DNA from: Mesocentrotus franciscanus
Taxonomy: Eukaryota > Echinodermata > Echinoidea > Camarodonta > Strongylocentrotidae
DNA length: 64,000 nt
Assembly (NCBI GenBank): GCA_037976565.1
Contig: CP137682.1
Coordinates: 3,594,827-3,658,826, forward strand
Reading direction: 5' to 3'
The notes under the pieces were generated by a model. It worked only from the letters and a program-made list of their open reading frames with translations. It was not told where the DNA came from and searched no databases. Shown in pieces: positions 53,575-64,000 of this stretch. Each line of letters begins with the position of its first letter. Positions within the stretch are counted from its first letter, which is position 1. A program made the translations under genes and the position numbers.

Positions 53575-56500
53575 GTAAGTGAAATCTAGTTAAGAACATG
53601 GCCGTAACTTAAAGGATCCGCAGGCGGGTCAATTTTTCATAAGATGCATAGATCTCTAGGCCTAATATTTGCGCAATAACGTGTTTCCGGTATAATGGGG
53701 TGATCAAAGTTCGCGGAGATTTTTGAAAGTATTAGGAAATGTGATATTCGGTCCGTGATTTCGCATATTCTACAACAAATTATTTAGTTCAATTATTACC
53801 AAATGGACGGCAAAGCTTTTTAATACAAATTGGTGCAACTAGAAAAATTATCGTCAAAGAATTCCAAAGATCTCAAAATTCGAAGACCGATCGGCATGCG
53901 ATGTAACTGACGAAAAAGTCATTAAAACAAACGAGACCTTAATTCGCGCACCGGAGTTTACAGCTGATTTATCGGAAAAAGCGATCCATGAAATATAAGA
54001 TAGGCCTACTTGCACAGGCTAGAGTCTAGAATCTAGTCTAATTTGCAAGGCAAAATATCACCCAATCGGTCGTTATCTTATCACTTTCTATTTATGATGG
54101 GGGTGTCTTCCTTTTGCCTTCAGATTGAACGAAACTTATTAATAAATAGCACTAACCATCATGAATATTCGTCCTTTATGATATTGTCCTACATAACTCG
54201 TAGAAGATTTATGAAATATTGCTTGTAAACTTCTTCAAATTTACTGTTTTAAAATCAACTGTCCGGATACACAACGTGTGGGTATTATTTAGATCCAGTG
54301 TACACGATTGCTTCAGTTGTATGTAGTGCCCAGTCCCTTGACTAAATCACATTAGATCTATAAAATAATATAGGGGTCTAGAGTCTGTAAACGTTTTTGG
54401 CATATAATGAAGTGTCATGGAACATTGGATACCGTTTGAAATTATCTATCCGAATGCACAACCTGTCCGGATACACGGCGTGTGGATCAACCAGTGGCAT
54501 CATCGTCGATTGGATCTAAAATTAAGCATTGAATGGGCCCCGGCATCATGGGGTTGGGGCTGGGCGGTACCGGTCTTATTCGGTGGATAAAAAATCAAAT
54601 CAATATGAAAAGGCCATTGGTGTTAGGGGAAGGGTGTCGGGAGGGAGTATCAACTACCATGTTCTTTTAAGTTCCCTTTACCCCCATTTCTTTATTTTTC
54701 TTCTCATTTTGTTTCCATCTTCTTCTTGTTTGTTTTTAGTCTTTCGATATTCTGTAGAATAGGCAAACAAAGATATTCTTTTCGTGGCCGGAAGGGCGTT
54801 ACCTCTGTGTTAAAGTAGACCCTCTACATGAGTTAACACACTTCTAAAGTTCGATCTCTCAACGGACGTAATAATCATCTTATCATTCATATTTATATTT
54901 TGTGATTAAATCTATAGATCCGTACATAGGACGTTGCTTATCCCAGCACAAGACTTGCGATCACCATGCCGCCTGCATACCCGACGAGTTTGACCCTGTC
55001 AAATATGAATGTAAATGCGCTAACGGATGGTACGGTGATGGAAACGAGGGATGCAGTCGTAAGTTCCTTTTCTGAAATAATTGAGGATTACGAGAAACTT
55101 TTGATCTTTGAACATCTCTATAACATTGATTTATTCATCAAATTGATTCAGATAATCAGATGGCTATTCCATGTAAAAGTGACCCTCAGATCTTGTGTAT
55201 AATTTGGACTTTACATGATGCTAAAAACGATTGGAAAATGATTTATTGATTTTCATAGATGATATAATCAAGGCGTAATAGAAACATATAGGCTATATAA
55301 TAAACATTCATCAGGAGAAGCACTAATTAAAAAAATTAACAAGAGAAACAAATTGATGAGCCAAATTCAATGGCGCAGGAGGTGGAGATATAAACTGGGT
55401 ATGAATAAATACGAAGAAACGCTACAGATATATGAAGTTATGAATTTGTATTCGCATGGTATAAGACGTTTACAAAAAATGATTAGAAAATTAAAAACAT
55501 TGAGATTTTACATAATAATTGCCCAAGCTATTTCCTTGTTTATCAAAGATATCATGAAACTCTGTTTCCTTATTATCTAAATACGTACATAATACATTTT
55601 CTTTAGTTTTAGCACTTGATAGAAAGAACCAGCTAGAAACATAATACTTACTCTTTATCACTTTTTAAAGACTTTATCTAGATCATATAATTCTCTTTCT
55701 TCTCTTTTTTTTTTTTGCTTGTCAGAAATATTCGGATTGTTCCCTCCTCATTGGTCATGACATGCCATGGCTGTGAGATTGTATTAAGTAGGCATACGTT
55801 TGAACTAATCGCTATATACATTTCAATTTCTTGATTTTTAGCCCCAACTGTTTTCCTCAGCGTTGCACCAGGGATAGAGTGTATCCAGTCAACATTAAAC
55901 ACCTGCTTCATGACGTCACAGGTTGGAAACGCTGTGCGCATGTCCGTTGTACCCCATGGGCGGGTGTCTGAATCTACTTGGGAGATCACGTGGTATAAAT
56001 TCTATGCAGGGTTGCCGCCATTATATCACAGGTAAGTCATGTAAATAAGGCTATCTACACGTTATTTAACGTTAAAACGTAAGCAATAGCGATAGTGATT
56101 TTCAATACCACTTCATGAAGGAGGAAAAGCCAGCAATTTGAATAATTTTTCTTTATATGTGAGTGCTTTAAAGATAATACTACCTTCAAGATAACGGAAA
56201 GTATCATACATATAGGTCTTTAAAAAAAGATTGATAAATGTAACCTGATTTTTGATAAAAAATTATAGGGAAAATAATATTTAAGCCTATATTAATTTGG
56301 TTATAATCATTAAACTCGTATATTTTAACAAAAACGTAATTTGATTTTAAATCTTTTATATAAATTTACTAAAAATATATTTGTACTGATTTTTTTGAAA
56401 AACATTCTTTTTGTTTTCTGTTTTTTTGGTTTCTATTGTCATACAGCATATATTAACAGGAAGTGATGAAATTATAAAGTTCTTCAGAAAAAATGATACG

Positions 56501-59500
56501 ATCATTAACTTGGGATATTGTTTGCCTAACGTATTTATTTGTTATTTTATTATTTTTTTGCCATTCTTTCATTTTTTCTTTCTGGTTGTCTTTCTTTCTT
56601 TCTGTCTATATTTCTTTCTTTATTGTTTAGCTTCCTAGAAAGACTTGAAAGAGATGACTCTTGGAGTGGTCGCATGGAATTTGGAGTGTCAAATTCTATT
56701 CTAAAACTGTACGAACTAAAAGAAAACGATATCTATCCCAACCGGTTCATCGCTGAGATCACGCTAAATGAAAGTTACATTGACACCCTTCCCAAAAGAG
56801 ATCCTTTCGAAATCAGTGAGGAGGAGAGCCTGAACCCGGCTGTAACGCGAGTCTATTTCATGATCGAACAAGAACCGATAGGTGAGAAAACCTTCACCGA
56901 CAGGCCTAGAACATAATGGTATACGTACATTACTTGCTGACGTAACAGTGTTATAATCAGAAGTTAGAAGTGCTATATTGATGGTTCATTCTCGTGAAAT
57001 CTTGAAAAATTCCCTTATTGTGTTTTTCAATCCGGGGAGTGATACCGGATAGAGATTCATTCTATTACACTAAATTATTTATGAGAGTAACAAAGTCTGA
57101 CGTGTTATAAGAGCACTTTCCGAATATGCTCACAGAAGTTTTAAGGTTCATAATATTGTTGATTTATGTAACTTACCTATTGTCCTATCGCCTATGAAAG
57201 TAGAGTCATTTGCTTCCATAGAGAATATTTGTTTCAAATTTTGGAATTAAGCAAATTGATGTTTGGCTTTTAATATAATATATTACAGTTATGTATTAAA
57301 GACAATCTGTTATTCATATAGCTGACTGTAGTCTAAATGTATTTCCCGTACGAAATAAATATCTCTGAATTCCTAATGGCTGACCTGCCCGGTGAAGCAT
57401 TGGTGATGTTAAAAATAAAGAACGATCTCAACTATTTACAAAAAATAAAGTCAAAGGCAATTTTAATACTCTACTGTATATCCCATAGAAATCATATTCG
57501 AATCATGTGATATATCACTGCAATTTTCGCAAATATTACATTGCAAGCGCGATGGGTCGGTGGTAAAGCAGTCAGCAGTGGTCTCTTAACCGGGTGATCC
57601 CGTGTTCGAAACCAAGTCTCGATGCTAGTGCCCTTTGGTAAGGCATTAATCCTGATTACCGAGTCCCTCAGAGAGGAATTAAATAAGTCGGTCCCCTGGT
57701 TGCTTCCTTACAGCATACACATGCTTTCTTAGCAGTCAGGGGGGAGGGGGGGGGGCAATGAAAATCCATAATATAAGGATGCACTTACTTTCCTCGCAGT
57801 CAGATAATATAGTCAAATCAATCAATTACGAGTTTCTTTTTCGTTCTTTAGAAATTGGCCCAATATCACTCCACGGCCCTGAATACATCGATCTCGACGA
57901 CCACCTACCCCCATCCTTGACCGACATAGAGCACTCCCTCCCACATTACCGATGGGTGATCGAGGGCGATGTCGAGACTCTCGGTCGCGATGATCATTTT
58001 ATCCCCGTTGAGAGCAAGAAGTACCTCAGTTTACACCATCTCGACGATGATGAGCTGAACGGCGTCGTGAGGGGGATGGCCTTCGGGAAGAACGGGAAGA
58101 TACCCGGTAGGGTGTTACTGGCGTCTTTACGGTTTCGGCTGAAAGAAGGTATCTTTGACACGATCGCAAAGACTTTCAAGAATATCAACTCAAGGGCAAA
58201 CTCAATGCCCTATTGTATTACCTAGTGGAATCACATTCGGATCATGTAATAATTATGTCATTGAAATGTTCGCAAATATCAAAAGGTGGTGTACAAGACT
58301 ACTGAAATTGCCAAAGTTTTTTTTAATTTTTTAATTTTATTTATTTAATGTCTGTGCAATCCTGCTCTTATATGTGTATATAATCAATTAATAAAACAAA
58401 GGATATACACTTCTACTCATTTTGTTTTCTTCTTCAAACGCCGAAAAAGAGAGAAAAAAGAATTTAAAAAAGAAGGGGAAAAACATTGAAGAAAATTCTT
58501 GTTCTCTCGAATGTTATTAACCTAACCCATATGAGAAGGCTGCCTCCCATAACATCGGTGCCCGTCAATGGCTGGATCCACTTTAAGCCATCCATTCTTT
58601 CATAAAAACCAGAGTGCATTCAGAAACATTTCTGATAAATCAAGTTCACTTATCTTAATGAAATATATTATTATAAAAGGAATTCAAAACACGAAATGAA
58701 ATATTTACATGACTTTGTATTTTTGGTAACCTATACCACTGATTTTGTTCATGACAAATGTTGGCATGCCTAAAGGCAAAGATTTTTTTTACGTATTGCA
58801 ATTTAAAGATTGTAAAATCATCTTTAACAAAATTAAATACACTGATATTGAGGAAATAAAATGATATACCCTTTATTTAAGGCTTTTCATTCTTTATTAC
58901 TACACTGATTACTGCTTTAAATTTTGCTTGTGTAATGTTGATTAAAGACGAATTATTCATTTACAAGCTATCTACAAAATATTCTCATTCGAAAATTATA
59001 TTTTGAATTCTGTATCCTTTTTAGATCAGACGAGAGTATGTTCTGGCCCCCTTTCACAACGGGTGTGTACGTGTCGGATCGGTTACACACTGGATGGAAC
59101 GCAATGCGTTGGTATGTATTACCGTTATCAAATTGATTGTATTCTCTAATTGACAATAAATGGAAAGTGAAGAAAGTGAAAGGTTGCAAAATAGCTGCAA
59201 CAAAGCAAAATATTGAACAAAGAATAATACAGATTCCAATTAATTAATGAAATATGAACCTCTACCCCCCAAACCTTCTCGGCCTGTTGATAGAAAGAGA
59301 AACAGAAAATAGGAAAAATACTATGTAAATAAAGCGGTCAAAATACGAGAAAGGGGACGATGATACTCAAACAAACATCCAACTATCATATTAAGCAAAT
59401 AACGATTCGCTCTCCAATTGTTTTTGAGGAATCTCATGATAGAGAAAAACTCGATGAAAGATCCAGAATGGTTTGTGATAGCCCCATCTACGGTACATTA

Positions 59501-59892
59501 GTACTTTACCAGATATTTTTTTTTTCTCCAGATGATGCTTGGTGGGGGGGAGTTATCAAGAAAATGTAGATGAAAACGAAAAAGAGAAAAGTTTATCTCG
59601 ATATATAACGTCACAACCGTAGAGGTGTTGTGGCGTAGTGGATAAGTCGTCGGACTGTGGATCACAGGGTCCGCGGTTCGAGTCCCGCCGCGGCACTAAT
59701 GTCCTTTGGCAAGACATTAATCTACACTTGCCACTCTCCACCCAGGTGTTAAATGGGTAACGGTAGGAAGGATTTCCTTGAGTGCTGTGAGCGCCGAAAT
59801 CGGCAGCCTAGCCGGATAATGTTGGAGCGCCTTGAGGACCTTGCAAGGTCGATACGTGCGCTATATAAGTAACGAATATTATTATTATTATA

Positions 59893-59985
<93 letters not shown>

Positions 59986-62687
59986 GTTAAAAAAAAATAC
60001 TCCCCTGAAAACATTGTGAGTAAAAACTTAGGCGATTTTTTTTTAAATGCGTGACCCAGATTAAAAGGTGAAGGTGACCCAGATTAAAAAGTCACCATCT
60101 ACCCCAAGTAACGAACGAAATATTAAATATCCATGCTCTTTAAAAGACAATGCGAATAACAAACATGTTTAGGATTATGTTCTACCCTTGAAGGTATATC
60201 TGAATGCAATATGAGTTATTAGACGGGTTTGGTTTTCGATTCAACTTACCTTTTCAAAATACCTACCTTTAGTTTGACTTCTTCTTTGCTGTGTCTTCTA
60301 AAAAAAGAAATTTCGAGACGGATACGAGAGAGTGGTTTCATTGTTGTATTCCCCGCGTATTCTATATTGATCGTAATGTTTTGAACATATGTCTTTTTTC
60401 TTTATTTGATATGTCTTTTCTTTTGTTGTTGCTCTCTCTCTGTCGATCTTCTTGTTTGTTGTTAGATGTCGACGAGTGTAGTTCTCTCATCACCACCTGT
60501 CTCCCAAAGGCTCTCTGCGTGAACACTGACGGCTCGTTCCATTGTCAGTGCCCCGAAGGTTACTACGGTGACGGAATGACGTTTTGTTCAGGTGAGAAAG
60601 CGATTCTTCTTGATTTCCATTAGCTTCTTGAAAATAATCAATAACGGAAAACACTGTCGACATTGAGTAATCTTGGTAAAGGAACTCATTTTCTCAACTC
60701 CATCTTCCTAACATTTCGAATATGGCCATTTTTTATGACATTGAGTCATCTCCTGAAAACCATTTTGTTACTCCATCGTCATTATTCGTATTGTCATCCT
60801 CCTCCTAGTCCTCCTCCTTTCCTCCCCCTCCGCCTTCTTCTCCTCCTCCTTCTCCTCCTCCTCCTTCTCCCACTCCTCTTATTTTTTTAAATCACCATCC
60901 TCTTCAACGTACCACCCATTACCCTCAATAAGTTTTTATCAATATCATCTTATTCATCGTGATCACCATTTCATGATCGTGATCATCATCATCATCACTA
61001 TCATTATCAATCACGGTCATGATCATCATGATGATCATATCCCTCCTCTTTCCCTCCCTATCGTCTTTTCGTTTTCACAATCAACATAGTTAGCATAATC
61101 AACATCACCATCACAATCATTATCATCATCCGATTCTCCTACGAATTCCAGATCTTGGTGGCTTTGTTTTCATTTCTGCCACCTAGGGAAGGAGTTGGAT
61201 TAAAAAAAAACTAGATTATCATCGTCATCATAATCATCACCATCACCACCACCACCACCACCACCATCATAATCATCATCATCATCATCCCCACCATCAT
61301 CACCACCACCATTACCGCCAACTTTACCAGTACTATTGCAATCGTAGATTACGTTTTATACCGCCATCATCATTATCATCGACATTATGAACCCCCTACT
61401 TCTTCTCCTCATCATCATCATCGACATTATGAACCCCCTACTTCTCCTCATCATCATCATCGACATTATGAACCCCCTCCTTCTCCTCCTCATCATCATC
61501 GACATTATGAACCCCCTACTTCTCCTCCTCATCATCATCGACATTATGAACCCCTACTTCTCCTCCTCATCATCATCGACATTATGACCCCCTACTTCTC
61601 CTCCTCATCATCATCGACATTATGAACCCCCTACTTCTCCTCCTCATCATCATCGACATTATGAACCCCCTACTTCTCCTCCTCATCATCATCGACATTA
61701 TGAACCCCCTACTTCTCCTCCTCATCATCATCGACATTATGAACCCCCTACTTCTCCTCCTCATCATCATCGACTTTATGAACCCCCTACTTCTCCTCTT
61801 CATCATCATCATCGTTATCATTACTCTGACTTTCATCCTTATCCATTTAATACAAAACGATTCATCACTGTCCATAGTAATATAAATGGGCGACATATCA
61901 TTCTCCATTGCCACTTATATAGAATTATCTCATGCTTTCCTATTTCCATACCTCATCCTTCCTTTCTCTCTTTCTATCCTTCACCATTTTTTTGTTTGTT
62001 TACAGCTTACGTCTAATATCATGATTACCCGACTTGGTTTCTCTTATCCTCAAGCAATTTTAAATTGATATCAAGCCAGTGCATCCAGCACGTAGATACC
62101 CTTCCTTTCTAAAATATGTTGGATTTAAAATCCTGCCCTATTTTTTGCAAGCATAATCCGAAACTTTCCACACACATTTCATTTGCATAGGATGGTCAGT
62201 GAATTATTTTTATAATAAGTCAGTCATGTCTGATATTTCAAGATACAATTCCGCTCTATAATTATATTGATAAACGTTAGAGCTACTTGATTTTGAAAGC
62301 ACGGCCCTACGTATATGAAAGGACCAACCATACATTTATCATTGCCAGAGGAAATATATTGCACAAATGACGACATGTTGATTTGTTGTTGTTGTGAGTT
62401 TGAACTTTCTATATGACTTTGTAAACCAAACCAAACCAAATCAAACGAACAAATGATAATTAGAAATAGAAAACACGTTAACTCAACTTATCTGTTTGTA
62501 AACTTGAGATCGGTCCCTTTAAATCTTACACTTAAGATGTATGTGGTACAATTCTTATATCAAACAGATATTGATGAATGCATGACGAACGATACTTGCC
62601 ATCCTTCCGCTGCCTGCTCCAATACCCAAGGCTCATTCGTCTGCACATGCGCAGAAGGATACGTCGGAGACGGCTTCGACTGCTCCG
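53481..62687 (+). CDS. Secreted or membrane EGF-domain protein, 5' part of gene (continues past window)
   Basis: Eight exons join in frame: 53481-53574, 54918-55058, 55842-56031, 56631-56881, 57852-58148, 59025-59111, 60466-60591 and 62568-62687. Order: signal peptide, EGF domain, two regions of uncertain fold, an EGF-like exon, and two calcium-binding EGF domains with D(V/I)DEC starts. The last exon ends in phase 1 at G|GTGAGG, so the coding region continues beyond 64000. Tandem cbEGF domains are typical of extracellular matrix or cell-surface proteins (fibulin, hemicentin, Notch-ligand types). No specific family could be assigned. Confidence 0.8.
53690..54500 (-). repeat. Right arm of inverted repeat around the divergent promoter
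   Basis: Inverted counterpart of 51780-52650; lies in intron 1 of the EGF gene. Shared blocks include GATCAAAGTTCGCGGAGAT, CCAAATGGACGGCAAAG, GTAAACTTCTTCAAATT and GTCCGGATACACAA. Confidence 0.7.
54918..55058 (+). CDS. EGF-domain protein exon 2 (EGF domain)
   Basis: 47 codons, phase 1 to 1, acceptor TCTATAG, donor AGTC|GTAAGT. Six cysteines in EGF spacing: [17 protein letters not shown], and a closing C after [10 protein letters not shown]. The GWYGDG motif resembles nidogen-type EGF domains. Confidence 0.9.
55842..56031 (+). CDS. EGF-domain protein exon 3 (uncertain fold)
   Basis: Acceptor TTTTTAG, donor ACAG|GTAAGT, phase 1 to 2. Codes [17 protein letters not shown], two near cysteines (EC, TC), and [13 protein letters not shown]. 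Beta-strand-like pattern with a central Trp suggests an Ig-like fold, but this is a weak inference. Confidence 0.75.
56631..56881 (+). CDS. EGF-domain protein exon 4 (uncertain fold)
   Basis: Acceptor TTGTTTAG, donor ATAG|GTGAGA, phase 2 to 1. Contains [16 protein letters not shown] and [12 protein letters not shown], a pattern seen in the E-F part of Ig-like domains, then [13 protein letters not shown]. Together with exon 3 it may form one domain. Confidence 0.78.
57549..57738 (+). mobile_element. tRNA-derived SINE-like element
   Basis: Starts GATGGGTCGGTGGTAAAGC (A-box-like), has GTGTTCGAAACC (B-box-like) about 40 bp on, then GTGCCCTTTGGTAAGGCATTAAT, as in the other SINEs here. The 3' end is followed by a G run. 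A different subfamily from 59621. Confidence 0.7.
57852..58148 (+). CDS. EGF-domain protein exon 5 (uncertain fold)
   Basis: Acceptor TTCTTTAG, phase 1. Two phase-1 donors are possible: CCCG|GTAGGG at 58106 or GAAG|GTATCT at 58148. The longer is preferred because [15 protein letters not shown] continues the same composition. Codes [14 protein letters not shown] and [20 protein letters not shown], an Ig-like or beta-sandwich pattern without the usual cysteines. Much more GC-rich than its flanks. Confidence 0.75.
58210..59024. other. Intron of the EGF gene, nothing seen
   Basis: AT-rich intron sequence with poly-T and poly-A runs; no element boundaries or genes recognised. Confidence 0.5.
59025..59111 (+). 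CDS. EGF-domain protein exon 6 (short EGF-like)
   Basis: 29 codons, phase 1 to 1, acceptor TTTTTAG, donor GTTG|GTATGT. Codes [20 protein letters not shown] and DGTQC: the C-x-C then GY...C pattern of the second half of an EGF domain, with only four cysteines. Confidence 0.8.
59621..59990 (+). mobile_element. tRNA-derived SINE with ATT tail
   Basis: Starts AGAGGTGTTGTGGCGTAGTGG (A box), B box GGTTCGAGTCC at about 59676, then CGCCGCGGCACTAATGTCC, a body ending in CGCTATATAAGTAACG, and an (ATT)n tail to about 59985. Same family as the minus-strand copy at 24737-25100. It lies in an intron of the EGF gene. Confidence 0.9.
59878..59985. repeat. (ATT)n microsatellite, SINE tail
   Basis: Over thirty near-perfect ATT units, grown from the SINE 3' end. 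Confidence 0.97.
60466..60591 (+). CDS. EGF-domain protein exon 7 (calcium-binding EGF)
   Basis: 42 codons, phase 1 to 1, acceptor TTGTTAG, donor TCAG|GTGAGA. Begins DVDEC, the calcium-binding start, then six cysteines and [18 protein letters not shown], the cbEGF core with the Asn hydroxylation-type and aromatic positions. Confidence 0.95.
60950..61340. repeat. CAT/CAC-rich low-complexity tract
   Basis: Imperfect ATCATC, CACCAC and TGATCATCA runs within the intron after exon 7. No array order. Confidence 0.8.
61382..61810. repeat. 39 bp minisatellite, about eleven units
   Basis: Unit: GACATTATGAACCCCCTACT then TCTCCTCCTCATCATCATC, with few substitutions and occasional loss of 3 or 1 bases. 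The unit length is a multiple of three and free of stops on both strands, which creates long spurious frames. Confidence 0.95.
62568..62687 (+). CDS. EGF-domain protein exon 8 (calcium-binding EGF)
   Basis: 40 codons, phase 1 to 1, acceptor AAACAG, donor TCCG|GTGAGG. Begins DIDEC, with [16 protein letters not shown] and [10 protein letters not shown]. Last exon visible. Confidence 0.95.
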
Positions 62688-64000
62688 GTGAGGTTTGCCA
62701 CATGGGGTCTTGTTTTTGACCTCTTTTGTTCTTTGTTAATTTGACTGATAGATATGAGTGTAAGTTGCCAGTTATTTAGATCCTCTGAGATGACCCGTCA
62801 AATATATAAGTGGAACACTGCTGAAACGGAATAACATATCAAGAAGTTTTGTGGAGGGCATACTTATGTAGACATCAGGGGCCAGTTTCTCGAAAACATC
62901 AAAGTCTAAGTTCGTCGACATCTTATAGAAACGCATGTTAATGATAGAACACATGCTTCGACGGGATGTCCAAGGAGTTATGATCGATGACGGTTTCGGG
63001 AAACGGCCCCCTGCTGTCCGAAGCAGGCTACAGTCATGACATTTCGAACACAACTTGACAAATATGTGCTGCGTTAAGATTCATTTTCAGATCAAAATAA
63101 TTAATTTGGGATTTAAAAAAAAATGTTGAATCATAGTCAACCCAAGACATTATCCACATAAATATTTTAAGTCCATCTTGGGGCATAATTTCATGAGTTA
63201 CTATATTAATGTGCAAGATAAGGAGAAGATAGAAAAAAAACAACTAATAATCCGAAGCATGAAATCTGCGATAATCTGTTACGATTTTATGTTCAGAACG
63301 TAAAAAACTCTTTAGAGAAATTAAAGTGGTATAAAGAAAAATCAAAAATCCCAAACGAAACAAAACCAAAACCAACACTAAGTAAATACAAATACAAAAA
63401 TGATAATGTTAAACCGTTTTACTTTCAAAGTTAGACGAGGTATACCTGTATCAAGAATATACAGATTAATATAATAAGAATAGAAAGATTCTTGTCAAAG
63501 AAGATATTAATTTAAAAGTTTAAAGAAAAGTGAAAGAGAATGAAAGTTACAGAGAGAGGAAAAAAGGGTTATGATATAAATGAAACGTGAAGGTTATTTA
63601 AAGTATTTATTTTGACGTCGAAATCAATATTATGACATGTTGTTTGCTGTGTCGAAAGAATAATGAGAACAGTCAAGAAAAGAAAAGTAATGATCGGGAG
63701 GGGGTGGCCTTTCAACACGAACCGCGCGACTAAACCCGAAACCAATTTGTTAATATATTCCCATTTGACATCCTAGGGCATTCCTCTAGAGACGAGATAT
63801 CACAGAAGCTTAAATCTCGCTAACACTTTCAGTGTTGCTTTCTTTACAACAAAGACACCATTTTCTTGATAAAGATGCTTATATTATTTTTATACATTCG
63901 CCTTTCAAGCTGTTGAATCTTTGCAAAATACAGATTGACGACTTAAGCTGTCTGCGTTCACTCGCGACAACAAGTGACTCTCTTTTATATCCTATAGAAA
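62688..64000. other. Intron or 3' continuation of the EGF gene
   Basis: Apart from the hairpin at 62876-63013, I see no exon with an acceptor, EGF cysteines and a donor in this AT-rich stretch. Confidence 0.5.
62876..63013. repeat. Fold-back hairpin (CAGGGGCCAGTTTC ends)
   Basis: Left end CAGGGGCCAGTTTCTCGAAA; right end reading inward CAGGGGGCCGTTTCCCGAAA. Arms continue with imperfect pairing around a short loop. Confidence 0.75.

Noticed and set aside
54529..54762. 77-residue frame in the EGF gene intron
   Set aside because: No cysteine pattern, no acceptor in phase, ends in AT-rich intron sequence.
57852..58148. Assignment of exon 5 as a nidogen G2F domain
   Set aside because: EGF neighbours would fit, but no diagnostic motif could be seen; left as uncertain fold.
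59621..59695. Possible tRNA gene
   Set aside because: A and B boxes are present, but no cloverleaf could be folded, and a SINE body with ATT tail follows. It is a SINE head.
61356..61914. Repetitive protein frames on both strands
   Set aside because: Produced by a 39 bp minisatellite without stop codons; not coding.

Overview
The window is eukaryotic, AT-rich and repeat-dense, with long introns, phase-1 module exons and many short inverted-repeat elements. Dispersed ACATGT palindrome runs, tRNA-derived SINEs ending in ATT repeats, and fold-back elements with GGGCCC- or CAGGGGGG-type ends suggest a marine invertebrate deuterostome. A sea urchin or another echinoderm fits best; this is inference from sequence style only.

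Three protein genes can be built exon by exon with consistent splice phases. (1) Plus strand, 10908-25344: SLC66A1 (PQLC2), the lysosomal cationic amino acid exporter, seven coding exons and about 349 residues. (2) Minus strand, 52833-30184: a very large type I membrane protein I cannot name. It has a signal peptide, one divergent TSP1 domain, a single 10.6 kb exon coding about 3,530 helix-rich, N-glycosylation-rich residues, seven more TSP1 domains each on its own phase-1 exon, one transmembrane helix and a tail of about 170 residues. (3) Plus strand from 53481 and running off the window: a secreted or membrane EGF-type protein with a signal peptide, an EGF domain, two exon groups of uncertain (perhaps Ig-like) fold, another EGF-like exon and two calcium-binding EGF domains.

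Genes 2 and 3 are head to head. Their first coding exons both encode signal peptides and lie 647 bp apart, and the interval is flanked by a diverged inverted repeat. Genes 1 and 2 converge on a 4.8 kb stretch with no recognised gene.

Region by region: 1-10 kb is gene-poor and holds two hAT-like elements with target duplications (one containing two further nested elements), a piggyBac-like TTAA element and a Tc1/mariner-like MITE. 10.4-25.3 kb is SLC66A1, with a repeat-filled 6.4 kb intron. 25.3-30.2 kb is intergenic. 30.2-52.8 kb is the giant TSP1 gene, with a hAT-like element carrying an internal minisatellite in its third intron. 53.5-64 kb is the EGF gene, with a SINE, ATT and CAT tracts and a 39 bp minisatellite in introns.

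The most notable observation is the giant exon. It holds tandem duplications of three ages: a 404-codon unit x2 about 99% identical, a 190-codon unit x3 whose middle copy is a clean chimera of its neighbours, and a roughly 190-codon unit x3 that is old. Five single-base losses all fall within the young duplicated part. Adding them back makes the exon length agree with the splice phase at both ends. That favours unpolished assembly errors over gene death, but real frameshifts cannot be excluded from sequence alone.
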